A stretch of DNA of 60,000 nt from Lineus longissimus (GCF_910592395.1 NC_088310.1:3977501-4037500); one strand, 5' to 3'; shown: positions 35,968 through 49,446, counted from the first letter of the stretch. The notes: generated by a model not told the origin, from the letters alone. Numbers and translations: made by a program.

Positions 35968-38900
35968 CAGATTTGGATACATTGTTACAGATTGGAAATA
36001 TATGTGATATATTAAAAATACATTGGATATATATGTTTGTCACTCAGTTACTGTCTTCGTATGAAAGAACTTAAACATGACCTCATTGATTTCTGATATC
36101 GTGGCATTTATAGATCTATTCATATCAACGATTCATGCTTTCTATGTGACCACAATGGTGAACTCTCATACGCAAGTGGTAACTTTAGAAGATAATTGTT
36201 AACATCAACAATTCATAAGAACATAATGTTTGGTAGTAATATTCGGCTAATTATTAATTCCGCTAAACGTCTGTGAGGGTTCACCTAGGAGGGACTTTGA
36301 ACATTGTAAGGATATCATGCGAAATCTGTTTCCCTTTTTTCATTAATTTATGTGCTTTGTTCAGAGTTGTTACTACGCGATGCCTTTTTCAACAAAAAAC
36401 AGCCGCGACAGATGCATCATCAAAACGTACATGTAAAGCATATCCCGGCGCTGTGACTTTGGTATCTTTGAGGTTTTTTTATATAAGAATATCTTCTCAA
36501 TGCTGATGCTTTTTAGTAAAACTATGATTATTTGGTTTTGAGGCGAAGCACTATAATAAACAATGGTTATGCCCTTGACAAGTGTGAAAATGTCAGTTTG
36601 ATATATAGCAGCATGCAGTTAAAATTGAAATTGTCTGTGATAATTTTAAATAGTATTGAAAATATTCCGAAACATTGCCCGGTGTGTCCTGTAAGAGTAA
36701 TATTAATGTTCTCGGACATGTTTCTGACTCTCCTCTGATACTGCATCGAATATCAGATAGTTCGAAATATTTAATAGCGGCATTGGGAATACCTACGCTG
36801 GAATACTTTTGAATACTCTGGAATCTCCAGACTCTCAATCAACAAGCGTTTATCATGCACCCCAATGAGCGGTAATCACCAGACATTATTTATTAGACCT
36901 TACCCCGCGACCGGATAGTGTTTATCTTCCTCTCCACGAAACGGAAAATGGGTGTCGGTGGTTGCCATGGTGATAGGAGTTCTGTTGATCAGCGTTTTTG
37001 CTTCTCCATCAATGTATACGTAATTAGTACTTAGGCAGCCTTAATTAACTATCAGTAATTCTCATTGCATGAGGGAGTGAAATCGGGTACAAGAAAAACG
37101 TTCAAGAACGGCGGTCACTTTTACTGATTAGTCGAGGCCAAGCATTTGGCACGACTGATATGTTTTAGCAGGGATTGCAGCATGAGCTAGCAGTTATAGT
37201 TTTAATAAGAAAAATGGTATCACAAGCTACTTGACACTGCTTTAGGGTTGATCCTCTGTTGTGACATTAACAGCATATTTGAAGCGCTTTGATAATGCCA
37301 ACAGGGGAGCCGCCATGTTGTCGTTTTAGGACGATTTTCTTTTGATGTGATTGCGAGAAGGTGTTGGTTATCCATTACGTGTATTTGCCCTAGCCAGTTG
37401 ATGCCTATTGACCCCCATGAAAGCTGTTTTACGGGGTGAAAGTTATCAAGATTTGCCCTTATAACCCTTTGATAAAACCGGGAAGCAATGGGGATTAAGG
37501 CCTATGTGTGAGCAGGCTTTGTTTAAGGACAATAGACCGTGTATTGGGTCAGGCCTGAATTCTTTTTATTGTAAGGTAAGGGCCCAATAACGTAATGGTC
37601 AAATTTTTGTCTCAACAGATCTGCTGCTAACAAAAGGTACGCCGTTAGCCTAGCAGCTGCAAAAACAACTTTGGTCGCCACTTTATTGCAACCCTGTCGA
37701 AAATGTCGTCGTCGACACTGTTGGAAACACAATCTAGATTAAATTATTTATATTTTTAACTTGGCGATATGAGAATATTAAACATGACATTTCATTGCAT
37801 CATCATCACCATAATTTATCAAAAAAACTTAATTCGAATGAATATAATTTTTTACTCCTTTCATGTTTTTGTCTTTCTTATATCACCGTGATGATTTTTA
37901 TGCACATTTTTCAATTGTAAACAAATCTGCCACAGAGTGTACTTTTCTGACATCGGAATGGAAAAGACCGTTGTAATGACATGTCCTTACTATAAAGCCA
38001 GAGATTGTCTGTCTTACGTGATTTTGCTGCAATATTATGACCATTGCTTTCAGTTCGGAAATGAACATGAAGGGTAAGACCTTGTTTGCAAATGTCATAT
38101 ATTTCATGAATTTCGTAAGAGCCTACAAGTAATTGGCATGAAGTTAGGTAAGGCGTTTTATGCCCTCAGGTATTCAGTCACCTCAGCTTGGGAAGACATA
38201 ATGCTGGATAGCTAACTGGCCATCCAGGGTAAAGTCATTTTTGCATGTGCTGACGTGGCCGATCAATGAAATCCCTTTAGATGGCGTTGCGTTGACATTA
38301 TTCATCCGATTTTGATCTCTGATATTTTCATATTTTCAATTCTATATATGTGAGTGTGCGTCTGTATTTTTATAGAAATCTTGTTGATTTCAAGTTACAC
38401 GTTTTTAACCCGTTGACTTGACTGTACAAAGACACTTCTGACCTGATATGTAAAATATGATATCTCTATCGCATTTTTATCATGAACATAGACTTGACTA
38501 TAGTTCATGCTTCAATCAATGGAGAAAAGGGGCCGGAGTTCGCAGTCAAATTTCGGTTTTTAAAACAGCATGCAGTAGTGCTCGGAAAACAAAACATGCC
38601 CTTTTTAGGAATGGTTTGTTCTTCTATCTCGGATCTCAAAAGCTTTGTGGAATAAACTGTGATATTGGGCATTACAAAAGCAGTGGTTTAATGTTGTAGG
38701 CTATGATTGTTATTTGTTCTGTAGGGCAGCCATCTTTGATGTTCAAAACAAGAAGGTAACATTTGGAATTTGGAGATTGTTTCAATGACTCCCCATCCTT
38801 TACTCCATCAACCACCAATTAGGGCCTTATTGCTTTATTATTGTTGTTGTAAACACTGCAAATGTAGGTCAAACGAATACTATAAACATGCATATTTCGG

Positions 38901-40675
38901 AGCGTTTATCTTTTTAACTAAAAATTAATCGACGTAAAATCTTCTCGAACTTTAGCGCTGCGAACATTTGCTGGTTTACTGTAGCACGTTGGGTTTTCAA
39001 ACCATTCCACGACACACGCTATGCACCATACGCGTTATGTTGTAACGAGCATGCCACGGGAGGAAGACGAGTTGCTGTCTGATAACCCCAGAAAATTTTC
39101 ACAGTCAATACTATATGTATAATTTGATATATAAAATGTACGGTTACTACATGTTTACTGCCATTTTCACCATCACTGTGTCTGTCAAACCGTAAAGGAG
39201 ATATACAGTATTTCAACAACATTTTAACATAAGCTCTCTGAAAAAAAAAAATTTAATATGCTCTCCAACAAGTTTAACTTCCATGCTATCTTACGCCAAA
39301 AAGTGGTCGGAGGTTCTTGATACGTCTTCTTCCCGTGGGTCGCTCTTAATTTTTTCAATATTTTTTATAATCTGTGATTAAAATTCCATCCACTCTTTTA
39401 TGTACACCATATATGCACTAACATTTTAAATGTTATCCACCGTCAACTCGCATGTCTTCTCTACAGACACGTGTATGTACTAATGTTGCTCTGCTCCTGT
39501 AATGCATATTTTGAGGTGAGTGAATATTTACCTCTTCGGGCCAAAATGTGGCCAACCCTGTATAGTATTTGGGTACTTTAGGTTGGGTAGTTCCCTTTCT
39601 GCTCGCTTCCTTAATAAATATAGTTGTTTTTTCTCTCCAACGAATGCGTATTCCATTTGAACATGTCACATTCTCGGTTAGTCTCTTAAATCCTCATTTA
39701 GAACCGAGATGTCGCATCTTCAAGTAACCAGCGAGATCAAGGTCTACATTGTATGATCAAATCCTGAGAATGTACCTGCACCTTGATTCTAGGTCGGATT
39801 AGCAGAGTATTTATGACCAAGTTTAAGAGCAACCTCTCATTACGTGTACACGCTAGAATTTAGCAAGAGATTCTGTTTACCTTGATGTGGAATTAATCGG
39901 TTTTGTTATACATTCCAATGTATAAAATAAACTGAATAGTCTCATTCCCTTGTATCTCTCGATACCTACATTACAAGAGTTTACATTTCTGTGCCACTGT
40001 AAATACATTTTTGATGTTTTTGAAAGTATTTTAACACACTTTTCCTACATGTGCACCTGCCATACATTTCAATCGCAGCAGCAGCCACGCGGTATCGGCG
40101 GCCATGCGCTCAAATGACTTTTAATATCTATCTGTATCCTTGTTCTTAAAAATCACTCACGACTTTGTTATTATTCTTTACGTACATGTACATTTTAATA
40201 CGATTATGCCCGTTAAAAACACGATATCGAGTACTTTTCTCTTGTTATCTCAAAAACGAAGTCCCGCACTTTTTCATCAACATTGAGTGTATAATGCTGG
40301 TAGAAAAAAACTCTGAGAAAAAAAATATCCGATGGAATATTTTGTGTTAACATGAGTTTTTGTAATTAGGCAATGATATTTCTTGATGTCAACAATCTTT
40401 GCGCCAGCCAACCTCTATTAGCCCATAAGGCCAGTTGTCCTGGTTATCCTTTTATCGAGTTTCGATTTTTCCAGAAAGTTGGTGTGTTCTTTCTAATAGC
40501 TAAAATTGCCATCAACGTGGTTTCATATGCCGATTCAATGAAAAGATGTGTAAAGTTGCATTTATCTAACATAGTCTACCTGTCCTATACCTACCCACCG
40601 TAATTCCAGGAAGCTCTCGACTATTAAGTGGGATGGGACAATCTGTATGTTATCTTATGTAGCATACAACAAATG
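35968..40675. other. Intergenic stretch downstream of eag
   Basis: No gene recognised. The open frames are short and featureless. A candidate poly(A) signal AATAAA lies at 36555-36560, about 590 bp after the eag stop. Confidence 0.6.
36555..36560 (+). terminator. Candidate eag poly(A) signal
   Basis: First AATAAA downstream of the eag stop codon on the plus strand. Placement is plausible for a 3' UTR of about 0.6 kb, but nothing else supports it. Confidence 0.25.
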
Positions 40676-41118
40676 TATTGCACACATTGGCAAATTTCTA
40701 TAAGTGAATGTACAGTACATTCAACATTTCTATAAGTAAATGTATTGTACATTACATTTAACATTTCTATGTGTAAATGTACTGAACATTGTAGCATGTA
40801 AATGTTCTGTACATACATTCAACAAATGTAATGTATAGAGGTTCTTCACGTGACGTCCCGACGTGACATTTTGGCGGCCACCTGCCAATGCATTTCCTTT
40901 ACGCTGAGACCACGTGTGACAGCCAATATGGCTGTGCAAATCAATTGGCAACGTCATCATGTGACGTCAGTGAAGAACCTCTATACATTGCAAAATTTCT
41001 ATAGGTAAATGTACAATGCATGCAACATTTCTATGTGTAAATGTACTGTACATTTAGCATTCAGTGTGTATGTGTACTGAACACTTCAACATGTAAATGT
41101 ACTGTACATTGCAGCGTT
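40676..41118. repeat. Palindrome-rich minisatellite
   Basis: About nine imperfect units of roughly 28-40 bp of the form CAACATTTCTATGTGTAAATG followed by TACTGTACATT. Many units contain the palindrome AATGTACAGTACATT or a variant with one or two changes. The array is split by the 160-bp element at 40830-40989. Confidence 0.85.
40830..40989. mobile_element. 160-bp MITE inside the minisatellite
   Basis: Perfect terminal inverted repeats AATGTATAGAGGTTCTTCAC; beyond a one-base offset both arms continue TGACGTC. The outermost AATGTA may come from the host repeat, so the element proper probably begins TAGAGGTTCTTCAC. The interior has further short palindromes such as AGCCAATATGGCT. Non-coding. 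Confidence 0.88.
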
Positions 41119-42343
41119 TAGTGTATGTTTTATCACTTTACTTAAACTATAGTAGGCAAATGTACGCCGTGTACCCTTCTGCTACATTCTTTTACCCTCA
41201 TGAAGCTGTAACTTGTACAGATTGTGCTCAATTATGTACAAATGTACACAATAAATCATTTTTCATTATAACGTCTTCTGTCTCATTTTCATTCAAGAAT
41301 TAGTTTTTGGTCGGTTGACAGTCGTATCAAGACTTTTTTTTTGAACGTGTTCGGAATTTAGTTTTTAAGTATATATTCACAAGCATTGTAAGAACATGTC
41401 AATATGTTCGATTTTAACAGAACTTTCTTAGTGGCTTTCCTTTAATTCCTTACCTTCCTGAGGAGAAAGGTCAAAAGCTACCATTTCAAACGATCTACCT
41501 GGCAAATGACTTCTTTACTGCTGTTTGGACCAATCAATGCCAAGAGTATGATGCATGCAGAAAGCTGGCCGTTAGGTGATGTTTACTTGTTTGAAGGAAG
41601 CTTTTTATGCCATTAGAATATGTAATGGTAGGCTGTGATCGATAACATTAATGTAATGATACGTCTTCAGGAATTTATTGGTTTCTTATAAAATTCCTCG
41701 CCTAATTTCTCAAGAGGATTTGCAAGGGGATCAGTTTTCTTGAGTTAATTAATATTAAGGTGGAGAAAGACTTGCTGCAAATGGGCTCGTTAAAGGCCTT
41801 CTTGTGGTCGGCCTTTCTGTACATTACTGGAAGTATCATCATTTATCAGGCCCTATTTATATCACCAAACGTCATTGCCATCTCGTGCTTCATAGTTTTA
41901 GTAATCAAAAAAGTGGCAAATATAACCACTGAACGGTTAGGAATTAGATTAACTACTGCTAATTTGCTGATAATAACCGTGGTAGTTATATTTTTTGGAG
42001 AATCGTTGGCATGTACGATATTATTTTGAAAGCAACTTGTGGGCCATTTGGCAAATATTTGTCCTCTTTATGTGACATGATGTACGACCGTAAAATGTGT
42101 CGAGTCTCAGTGTATTTGGTAACTGATCGTTCAATTCAGTTCAAATACTGCGATGGACAGATTTAGAACAGTTGACAATGCATTCAACGTCCCAGGCCGA
42201 AATATCATTATCATACTCATTCACGCCCCCAAATCTATGTTTAGTATTGTGCGGGTCGGAGTAGGCCTAGGAATGGCCCGAAAGAGCACTTTAATGTATG
42301 AAGCACTGGCATAACCACCATAGGCCTTGTCTGAGAATTGCAG

Positions 42344-42464
42344 GCGACAAGGCAGTGTGTTTCATTTTCGACTATCTGTGACTTTGGAAGAGTCGACCCC
42401 CTTCGAGGACAATTCTCGTGTTGGGCGAAGTCCTTCTAGTTACAGCACAATCTTGGGCGACAAG
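42344..42464 (+). other. Possible exon, perhaps 5' leader of the giant CBM20 gene
   Basis: Bounded by acceptor GAGAATTGCAG and a strong donor AAG followed by GTAAGT. One frame is open: RQGSVFHFRLSVTLEESTPF and then DNSRVGRSPSSYSTILGDK. If spliced to the exon starting at 49364 it would stay open until TAA at 49439, overlapping the giant gene's start codon in another frame. Coding or leader status is uncertain. Confidence 0.22.
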
Positions 42465-42639
42465 GTAAGTTTGTTTACTTACTTTTCAATACCACATACT
42501 CTGCACGTTCGAAGATTTACATCATGATGTGCCTAATATATGAGCATGATGGATTCTGTCGTTTTCATTATCGGAATCATGTACTACTGTGTATTGTCCC
42601 ATATATGAAAAATACATTTCAAATGTATTCACCGGATGG

Positions 42640-42900
42640 GTGTATTAGTCTTTATTAATCCTTGGTCTAAAAAAAATAATTATTTATTGGCAATGACATT
42701 GGATTATTGACTGACTCTTCAACCGACAGCTGGTACTGTATATTAATATTTATCAATTATTGGTTTAACTAAATATGTTACTTAATTGTTGGGAGACTGA
42801 CTGGCCTTAACTAACAGATAGTCCTTATTAATTCTTGGTCTAACAAAATATGATACTTGATGGGTGATTGTCTGACCGTTCATCGAAAACGTATGGTTGT
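42640..42900. repeat. Degenerate tandem repeat, about 90 bp, three copies
   Basis: Three diverged units share TTATTAATTCTTGGTCTAAC, then AAAATATGATACTT and a segment like GATTGACTGACC, at about 42649, 42735 and 42827. Confidence 0.65.
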
Positions 42901-45194
42901 ACAAGTGTAGTTTGATTTAGGCGACTAGATAAGGCTTTAGCTTTTTCTTTAAATAATACGTCCGGAGTGTACCGGATTCAACGGCCGATATAAAGGTTGA
43001 CTCAAGTTTGACTCAAGCCTTGGCTCTCTTGGGCAATAGATCCTTTACAAACTCTATATGAAGTCGAGGTGGCCTACCTGAACTTCAAAAGGTGAACACC
43101 GGGGAGGTCGGCTGAACATCAGGCCGTGACGGCAAAGGAACGGGGGCTTGTAGTGGGAAAGTGCACCACTGTGGTGGTAGAGAAACTAGAGATAAATTCA
43201 AGAAACTGAAGATTTCAATCGAGAACAACTTTAGATTCTTATCGGAGATTTTATAAAGCTAGGTGTAAGGTAGGTCTATTTCAATTTCGACTATTTCTTT
43301 GGGAGGATACTTCCCTCTGCGTTGTACTTTTCGTTTCTGTGATTTCGTCGGTGCTTTTCCACCTGGGCCTACATATACATGATTCCGTGGAGTATGCCAA
43401 ACAGCGTAAGTTATTTTGAAAGTTGTAAAGGTGACTTTGAAGTGATTTTAAACATGTATGTCGAGTGTGTTGCACGCAGGAATCGGTTCTAGCGATGAGA
43501 TAATTATCCAGGAGAGGGGGGGGCGGCTATGGATCCAATAGGATTTTCAGGGAAACCGCATACATGTATTTTTGAAGGGTCGCACATTATAGTATTGAAA
43601 GACATTTCTAATTACCAGGTAGGATAAAAAGATTCGTTTCGGGGGTTAACGGAAGCCCGGTGTCAGCGATCTTGATGAAATATAAATGCTTTTGGTATAC
43701 TTCCCTCATTTGTGGAAAAGTGTCACTGTGGATTGTTTTTTGGTTTTCTGATATTCTTTCTCGTTCTGGTTTCTGGTTACTGGTTATGAGTTAATAGTAC
43801 CTGTTTCTTGGTAGTCGACTCTTTCACTATGACATGTCACAGCGCTCCTCTTGGCAATGGTAAGGCACCGTAAACAGCAATTTGGAATAGGCAAGTGAAG
43901 TATGTGGGGAAGGAATTTGCCCCTAGCACTCCATCAACCATTGACACAAATTTCCCAAACACCTTGTATTGCATCCCTGAAGAGTTTACTAATTAGTATC
44001 CATTGGTATAATATAATGATCCTTCGTCTGTTTGCTCAACCTAGATGAGGGCAATGTTGTCCAAGGATATGTAAACCTTGATGTGACTAGAGGTTCTTGA
44101 GAGCGATATCAACTAAGCCATTGGCATTATTGGGCATATCTCAGTGAGAGGGATTCAGTGGACCTTCAGTTTGACTGTCCGGCTGTGTCAAGGTTTTGTT
44201 AGAAAAGAACATTTTTGGTATGTTAAGATCCAATTTATTTTAAGTATATCTATATCTTACAACATACATGTACATCGATTTTTTGTGGAGCAGGCAAAGT
44301 TTTAAAGCTTATACACAAAGGTATGGCTATGAGACACAGATGAATTTCACTTCTTTCTCAAATCGTGTTTTCACCATTTTTGTTTGCGTTGCTCTTGTTG
44401 TATCAATGCTGTCCCTTCACGACTGCCTTCGTCCAATGCTTTTACTTTCGCCGAGTAATCACCAGGAGTAGACTTTTCTTTTTATAGTAACTTTCTTCTT
44501 TACCTCGTTCTCTTCGAAATACTCTGGTTGTTTAGTGATGTTGCTTTGCAGGTAGTCACAGGCTAAGAATCGGTAATGTTATCATTGGCAAAATAGTCAG
44601 CATTTTAGACTATGTAAACGGCATGACGTATCGTGGGTTGCATGCGGTTCTTTGCCTGTAGTTCTGGCCGGCGGGCAGTATGTGATTGTACTATCAACTC
44701 GACTTATGTTAATTCCTGTGGTGTATTTCTTGTCACGTCATCTCGGAGAGAGGTTTTTCCGCTTTCAAGACCACATCATCTGGGTCAATCATTGTTGATG
44801 GATATAAATATCAAAGTAAAAACGCAAATCATTCAAATGCTCTGGTGTCCATGTATTCAATGTAGAGTAAAAAGCCGCACCGTGCATGACTGGAACACTT
44901 TTTTAAAGTTCAGAACATGCTCGGATCCCCGAACGGCTAGTTGTCGCCAATTCGGGCGACAACCCCCTCGAAACTCCATGGTTCGACTATGCCATAGAGT
45001 TAACGTTGTGGCTAGTTCACCGAAAAAGCTAGATCTGGCTGTTCCGACACGTGGCCGAATGTACAGCAAATAAAAATTTAATGAAAAAATGTGCGATACC
45101 GAAGTGTTACCGAGCTCATATGAAGCTCATTGCCTTGTTCCATAAATTGCACTTGATATTAATTGGGTAAATGTAAATTCATACTTCAGCGTTA

Positions 45195-45200
45195 TTTATT
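45195..45200 (-). terminator. Candidate poly(A) signal of the LamG/PAN gene
   Basis: AATAAA on the minus strand (TTTATT on the plus), about 400 bp beyond the stop codon at 45603. Suggestive only. Confidence 0.22.
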
Positions 45201-45602
45201 TACTTCTTTTTACAATACTTGATTGTCATTGACATACATGTTAAGGTGGGCCCTGATTTGGTAGGAAGGCATATCATACATCTTAATAAGAGTACTTGAT
45301 GTGGCTGAGGACCCAGATACTTCAAGTCAACCTACTGAAGTTCTTTATAAGCTGACCGATATTCTAACTTGAAAATGCCCTTCTATACGACGGGTATTTA
45401 GACAGATGGGGTAGCTGCATGCGTATGCAGGCCTGACATTTCAGCCTGTGATTGAGATGCGTTACCAGATATTGATGAGGCAGTTTTAAAGGTACCCAAG
45501 CTCAGTACACTCGGACGCTAGGGATCGGCCTCGTCGCTTTACCTCCTATTATAGGAAGACAATATTTGAGATGACGACTGGACCGCCCCGGGATTCTACA
45601 GA

Positions 45603-45862
45603 TCAATCACAATCACCATCCGAGTATCGACTCATCTGATAAACACTAGCTCCAGTTTCCGGCTCCGTTTCCGTTTCTGCGAGCACAATGAAGTTGGCAA
45701 GTTTACACTCAAGCGAGAAAGGAGAGTATGAAAATGTTGTACAATGCCGCAGCGTTTCCAAACAGATGACACTACACTCCATGTCAGAATCTGCCTGCTC
45801 CGTACGTTCTACTATTTCGGCCCTGAGGACGCGTTCTTTCAATATCAGGTCGAATGGTCTGA
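45603..45862 (-). CDS. LamG/PAN gene exon 3: PAN/apple domain
   Basis: Acceptor TATTTCTTTTCAG before 45862; 260 bp ending in TGA at 45605-45603. Five cysteines: four in the apple-like C-x3-C-x6-C ... C-K-L arrangement and one near the C-terminus (GDCD). Confidence 0.92.
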
Positions 45863-47325
45863 CTGAAAAGAAATATTGAGGAAATCCTTTACAATTTTTC
45901 ATGACTGATGAAAGAAGGAATTTGGGTTTGTCAGAAAGGAACTTTTTATTTTTCGAGTGACTGGTTTGGTATTCGTAGAGATGAATGCATTGGACATCTA
46001 TTGGCTTTGATCTTTAGATATGGTATCAATCAATCTGGGTGACTATTTATCATTTGCTAGACAAAAGGGTTTGAGGCCATGTTGGTTTTGTCGATCACAT
46101 GATCACCTGGAACCAATCAGAACATTTTATGGCTCCCTGGTAGTGTATCCACCTACAATTCACCTATCTTTAAAATAAAGCCCGACCATTCGAATGTCGA
46201 AATTGTGATGTGTTTTATGGTTGCCATACGTACCTCTTAAGAGAAAATTGCATACTCACAAGCATTTGCATCTTCAGATATTGACCGCATACGATCATAA
46301 TCCCGGAACATTCTTCTTAAAAACTGTATTTGATTTTCTGTCAGCGCTTTGTTGAAGAGCATCACCTTTGTGATTCTTCCCTCGAAGAAACTCTCACCCA
46401 CAATGGTACCCGACGCCCTGCGTCCGATATAGATATAAGGCACTTCGGTTTTAACTAGCACAGGTGGTGTGCTGAAAGATGTGGTGTGCCCATTAACTGT
46501 TAGAAACAACTGCCTTTTCTCATAATCATAGCTAACCCCTATAAAGTTCCATTCACCGAGGGTAATGTCTTTTTGGGCAGTTATGTATCGATCATTCCTA
46601 GTCCTATCTCGGAGATGGACATAAAGTTGAGTGTCAGGATAATTCCATATAAATAATCCGTATTTCCCATCTAATGGGTTCCATTCAATCAGCGTCCCTT
46701 TCGTGGAAGTTGGAAATATGTAACTTGCGTAAGAAAATGACCCGTTGGCGCCAAAATCTAAATCTGGTGTTCGAGTGATATTCAGATAAGATGTCTCCCT
46801 TCCTTGGAATGCATAAGCAGTATTTGGGAAGCCATTTCCCCCAGTTGCAAGAGTAAGATCACTTCCGATTGCATCATGTCCGTTTCCGGTGTCATCGGCC
46901 AATTTTGATTTGCAGTCAAGAGGCCAAAATGCGACAGGTAACGGCATTGAAGAGTCCATGGTCAAAGCTTGAAATTGAAATATTTACTAAAAGAGGTTAG
47001 TTTCTACCCCTTCTCAACCTAACTTGAGATGTTTAGTTGCGGAATTATTTTTCTTCACATGATCCCTTTGAAGTTGCATCCCAAAGAAATATTAATTCCG
47101 TTGCCAGTCAAGGAAAAGAGTTATCCTTTAGGTCCCAGCATTAATATTTTCAGCCTCGTTAAAAATGTTGTCATATTTCACCAGAAGGGGAGAGTACTTT
47201 CATTTTTGGCTGCGTTCATTTACTTTTTACGGTCCATAACACTTCTTACCTGACGATTGTCCTATTGTAGAAAACAAAGTAAATGCGAGGAAACCGAAGC
47301 ACACTGTTCCTGTCATACGCGTCAT
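45603..47325 (-). CDS. Secreted LamG-like plus PAN/apple domain protein
   Basis: Three exons on the minus strand, 47325-47250, 46967-46260 and 45862-45603, join with phase-1 introns to give 347 residues and a stop. Residues 1-25 (MTRMTGTVCFGFLAFTLFST, then IGQSS) form a signal peptide. Residues about 35-241 are a LamG-like/concanavalin jelly roll: LIEWNPLDGKYGLFIW, LGEWNFIGVSYDYEKRQLFL, YIYIGRR, FFEGRITKVMLFNKALTENQ. Residues about 262-347 are PAN/apple-like, with the pattern CSVICLETLRHCTTFSY and then LECKL. No transmembrane segment or GPI signal is evident, so it is probably extracellular. Such domains bind glycans or proteins; the specific ligand cannot be told. The gene is transcribed away from the giant CBM20 gene, 2.1 kb apart. 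Confidence 0.92.
46260..46967 (-). CDS. LamG/PAN gene exon 2: LamG-like domain
   Basis: Acceptor AATTTCAAG before 46967 and donor GTGAGT after 46260; 708 bp, phase 1 to phase 1. The whole jelly-roll domain is in this one exon, as expected for a shuffled module. Confidence 0.93.
47250..47325 (-). CDS. LamG/PAN gene exon 1: signal peptide
   Basis: ATG at 47325-47323; a second in-frame ATG lies three codons on. 76 bp, ending TCAG before donor GTAAGA (phase 1). Confidence 0.9.
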
Positions 47326-49363
47326 CTCGATTCCCTGTCTTCTTGCACCTTGCCACAAAGTCCTCTGCACTCTAGTCGAGAATCATATCATTCTGTAACG
47401 GGTTACGTCGTTACGTGACTGTTAACACAGGCAAATTGGTTCACTTACTCCATGATTCGTTGAGTACATCACATGTGTGTTGTCAGAGAGAATCTCTTTC
47501 GGTATGCTTCAGTCGTGCAACGGAATTCTTCCTCATTTAAGTCGTTGCCATAACGAGTCTCTTTTCTCGTTACTGTTTTTAATCACAATGGACGGCATTA
47601 CTGATACCTGAGTAATAATTTCGTGTTGAATATAAAAACACAAAGTAGGGAGTTTGCGAATTTGTTATTAATAAGGTCTCTAGTAACACCCAATTTAGTA
47701 CTAGAGGCGTTGTAATGAACGAAATGAGCGTCACCTCGACAAGGTATATGATCGTATAGAAAACTTAGCCATGGTAGAAATGACGATAGAATCGCAGAAC
47801 TATATGTACGTCGTGGTACGTAAAGTATGTCAGTTAAACTGCTGATTAAACCAAGTTCATGCTTGCTTTGACTTGATGGATGACGGATCAGCAGGGGCTG
47901 GTTTGGGGTTCCAGCTATAAATCTTTCCCACAGGACGAACTCAATGACGATCGACGGAACAGTGTAATAGCAGGATAGTTTAATTTAAGGCAATTGCCTA
48001 GTTCAAATTTCTTAGCTCAGATGGCAGCACCTGAAGCGAGCCCTTTGATTATCAGCTTTTTTAAATTATCATAAATATTCAGTGTTTTACTTTGCCGTTT
48101 CAAAATCTGACGTTTATTTCGAGAGCATTGAAGTTCTAGTTGCATCTCAGCATACCTGAACGTGTAGAAATCACATGCATTCTGTAGCAGAACAGAAAAA
48201 TTTATGTTTAAAATAGCAAGAAACCTGAACACTTGTGTTCACCAATCGCCAGTGTTTCGCTGTTGGCAAAATACCTGACGCAAAGGAGAAAGCTTTATAG
48301 TTGCATGGCAGAACCATGAAGGATGATCAGCAGCATTTTCCAGTTTGTTTTTTCAGTGTTCATTACTCATATTCTGTTTTTTCCTGATAAAGATATGGTA
48401 CCATGCTTGTAAACATAAGAGCATTGATGCAATACTTTAGATGGTATCTTACGTTTTTCCTTCGTTAGTCCCATTCAAAAGGCAGGGAGAAATACTCCCG
48501 ATGAGTGAGACTGTCTCGAAACGGTCGAAGATGTATTGTACATGTACATGTATAGAGATGTAAATGATATTTCATTGGTCTACCAGATATGAAGTAATCA
48601 TTTTTTCAATACAAATAGGTTATTGAGAGACGTTTATGATGACATTAGCATATTGTGGTCAAAGTGAAACTCAAAGTCAAAACGTCGGCGTGTATGCATC
48701 GGTCCAATTTTAATTGCTTGAAGGTCAACAAATGGAGAATTTTAACACTACGCTAAAGCAGGTACAGTGACCACTGCCCAGATAGCCGCCTGGGTCGCCA
48801 AGTCCCCATGAAAACCGAATAAGAGGTTTTCAAGTGTCTTTTTTAAATTGACTTATTAACCAGTCATGCAAGATTCACCTATGCTTCCATCTCAACCATC
48901 CACTACACACTGGGACATGATCCGCATCACCCAAAATGAGTATGGACTAGTTATTTTCTAGTTATTTTCTGACCAATTAATTTATCATTGCTTCTTGATT
49001 GCGCTATACAGTCAGATACACCAGATAATTGCACGATTTATTTGTTGGTAATATGTTCAGATTTATATTTTTACTCTAATAGCATTGTTTGCCTCACTCA
49101 TTTATCATCATCAAATGGGAATCGAGCAAAACCTTTTAAAAACTATAGGTATACTAGTATAGCCATTCGACTTTCGAAATTTCCACAACATTCAGTGATA
49201 CTTTTCTGTTAAATACCGCCAACCATTATCGTGAAAAGTAGCCAACGATGGAATGTGCTTTTCAAAGGGTTTTCTGAACTCTCATCTATAAAAGAGACTC
49301 AACGTTGTTTAACTAACCATTTTCCACCCTTAGTTCAAGATCTGTTTCGTTTTCTGCTTGTAG
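47326..49363. other. Divergent intergenic region
   Basis: Lies between the start codons of the LamG/PAN gene (minus) and the giant CBM20 gene (plus), so it should hold both promoters. No clear TATA box or CpG-rich block was recognised. A TACATGTACATGTATA-type run lies near 48536-48552. Confidence 0.5.
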
Positions 49364-49427
49364 GTACAGCAGCCGTCGTCGACGTCCACCGCGAATGAAG
49401 TAGAACACCAGCCCCTAGCACACGACA
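49364..49427 (+). other. 5' UTR exon segment of the giant CBM20 gene
   Basis: A polypyrimidine tract and TTGTAG end at 49363, so the leader probably contains an intron. TAG at 49416-49418 is in frame with the ATG at 49428, which rules out an upstream extension in that frame. Confidence 0.55.
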
Positions 49428-49446
49428 ATGGAGAAACATAAGTCTG
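49428..49446 (+). CDS. Giant gene first coding exon
   Basis: Encodes MEKHKS plus one base, donor GTAAGA. The next acceptor supplies exactly the two bases needed. Confidence 0.82.

Larger units (their letters stand above)
41119..45602. other. Intergenic stretch
   Basis: No gene is firmly supported. It contains a possible exon (42344-42464) and a degenerate tandem repeat (42640-42900). A GTG-initiated hydrophobic frame at 41760-42029 (first ATG at codon 8) has two or three possible membrane helices but no known motif. A short ATG frame near 44341-44471 begins with a hydrophobic leader. Both are more likely chance. Confidence 0.5.

Noticed and set aside
41760-42029. Small membrane protein gene
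   Set aside because: The frame starts with GTG, has no conserved motif and is AT-rich; hydrophobic runs arise easily from T-rich DNA.
44633-45073. 146-codon plus-strand frame
   Set aside because: No recognisable domain; the reverse strand is also partly open over the same bases, and no splice or promoter signals support it.
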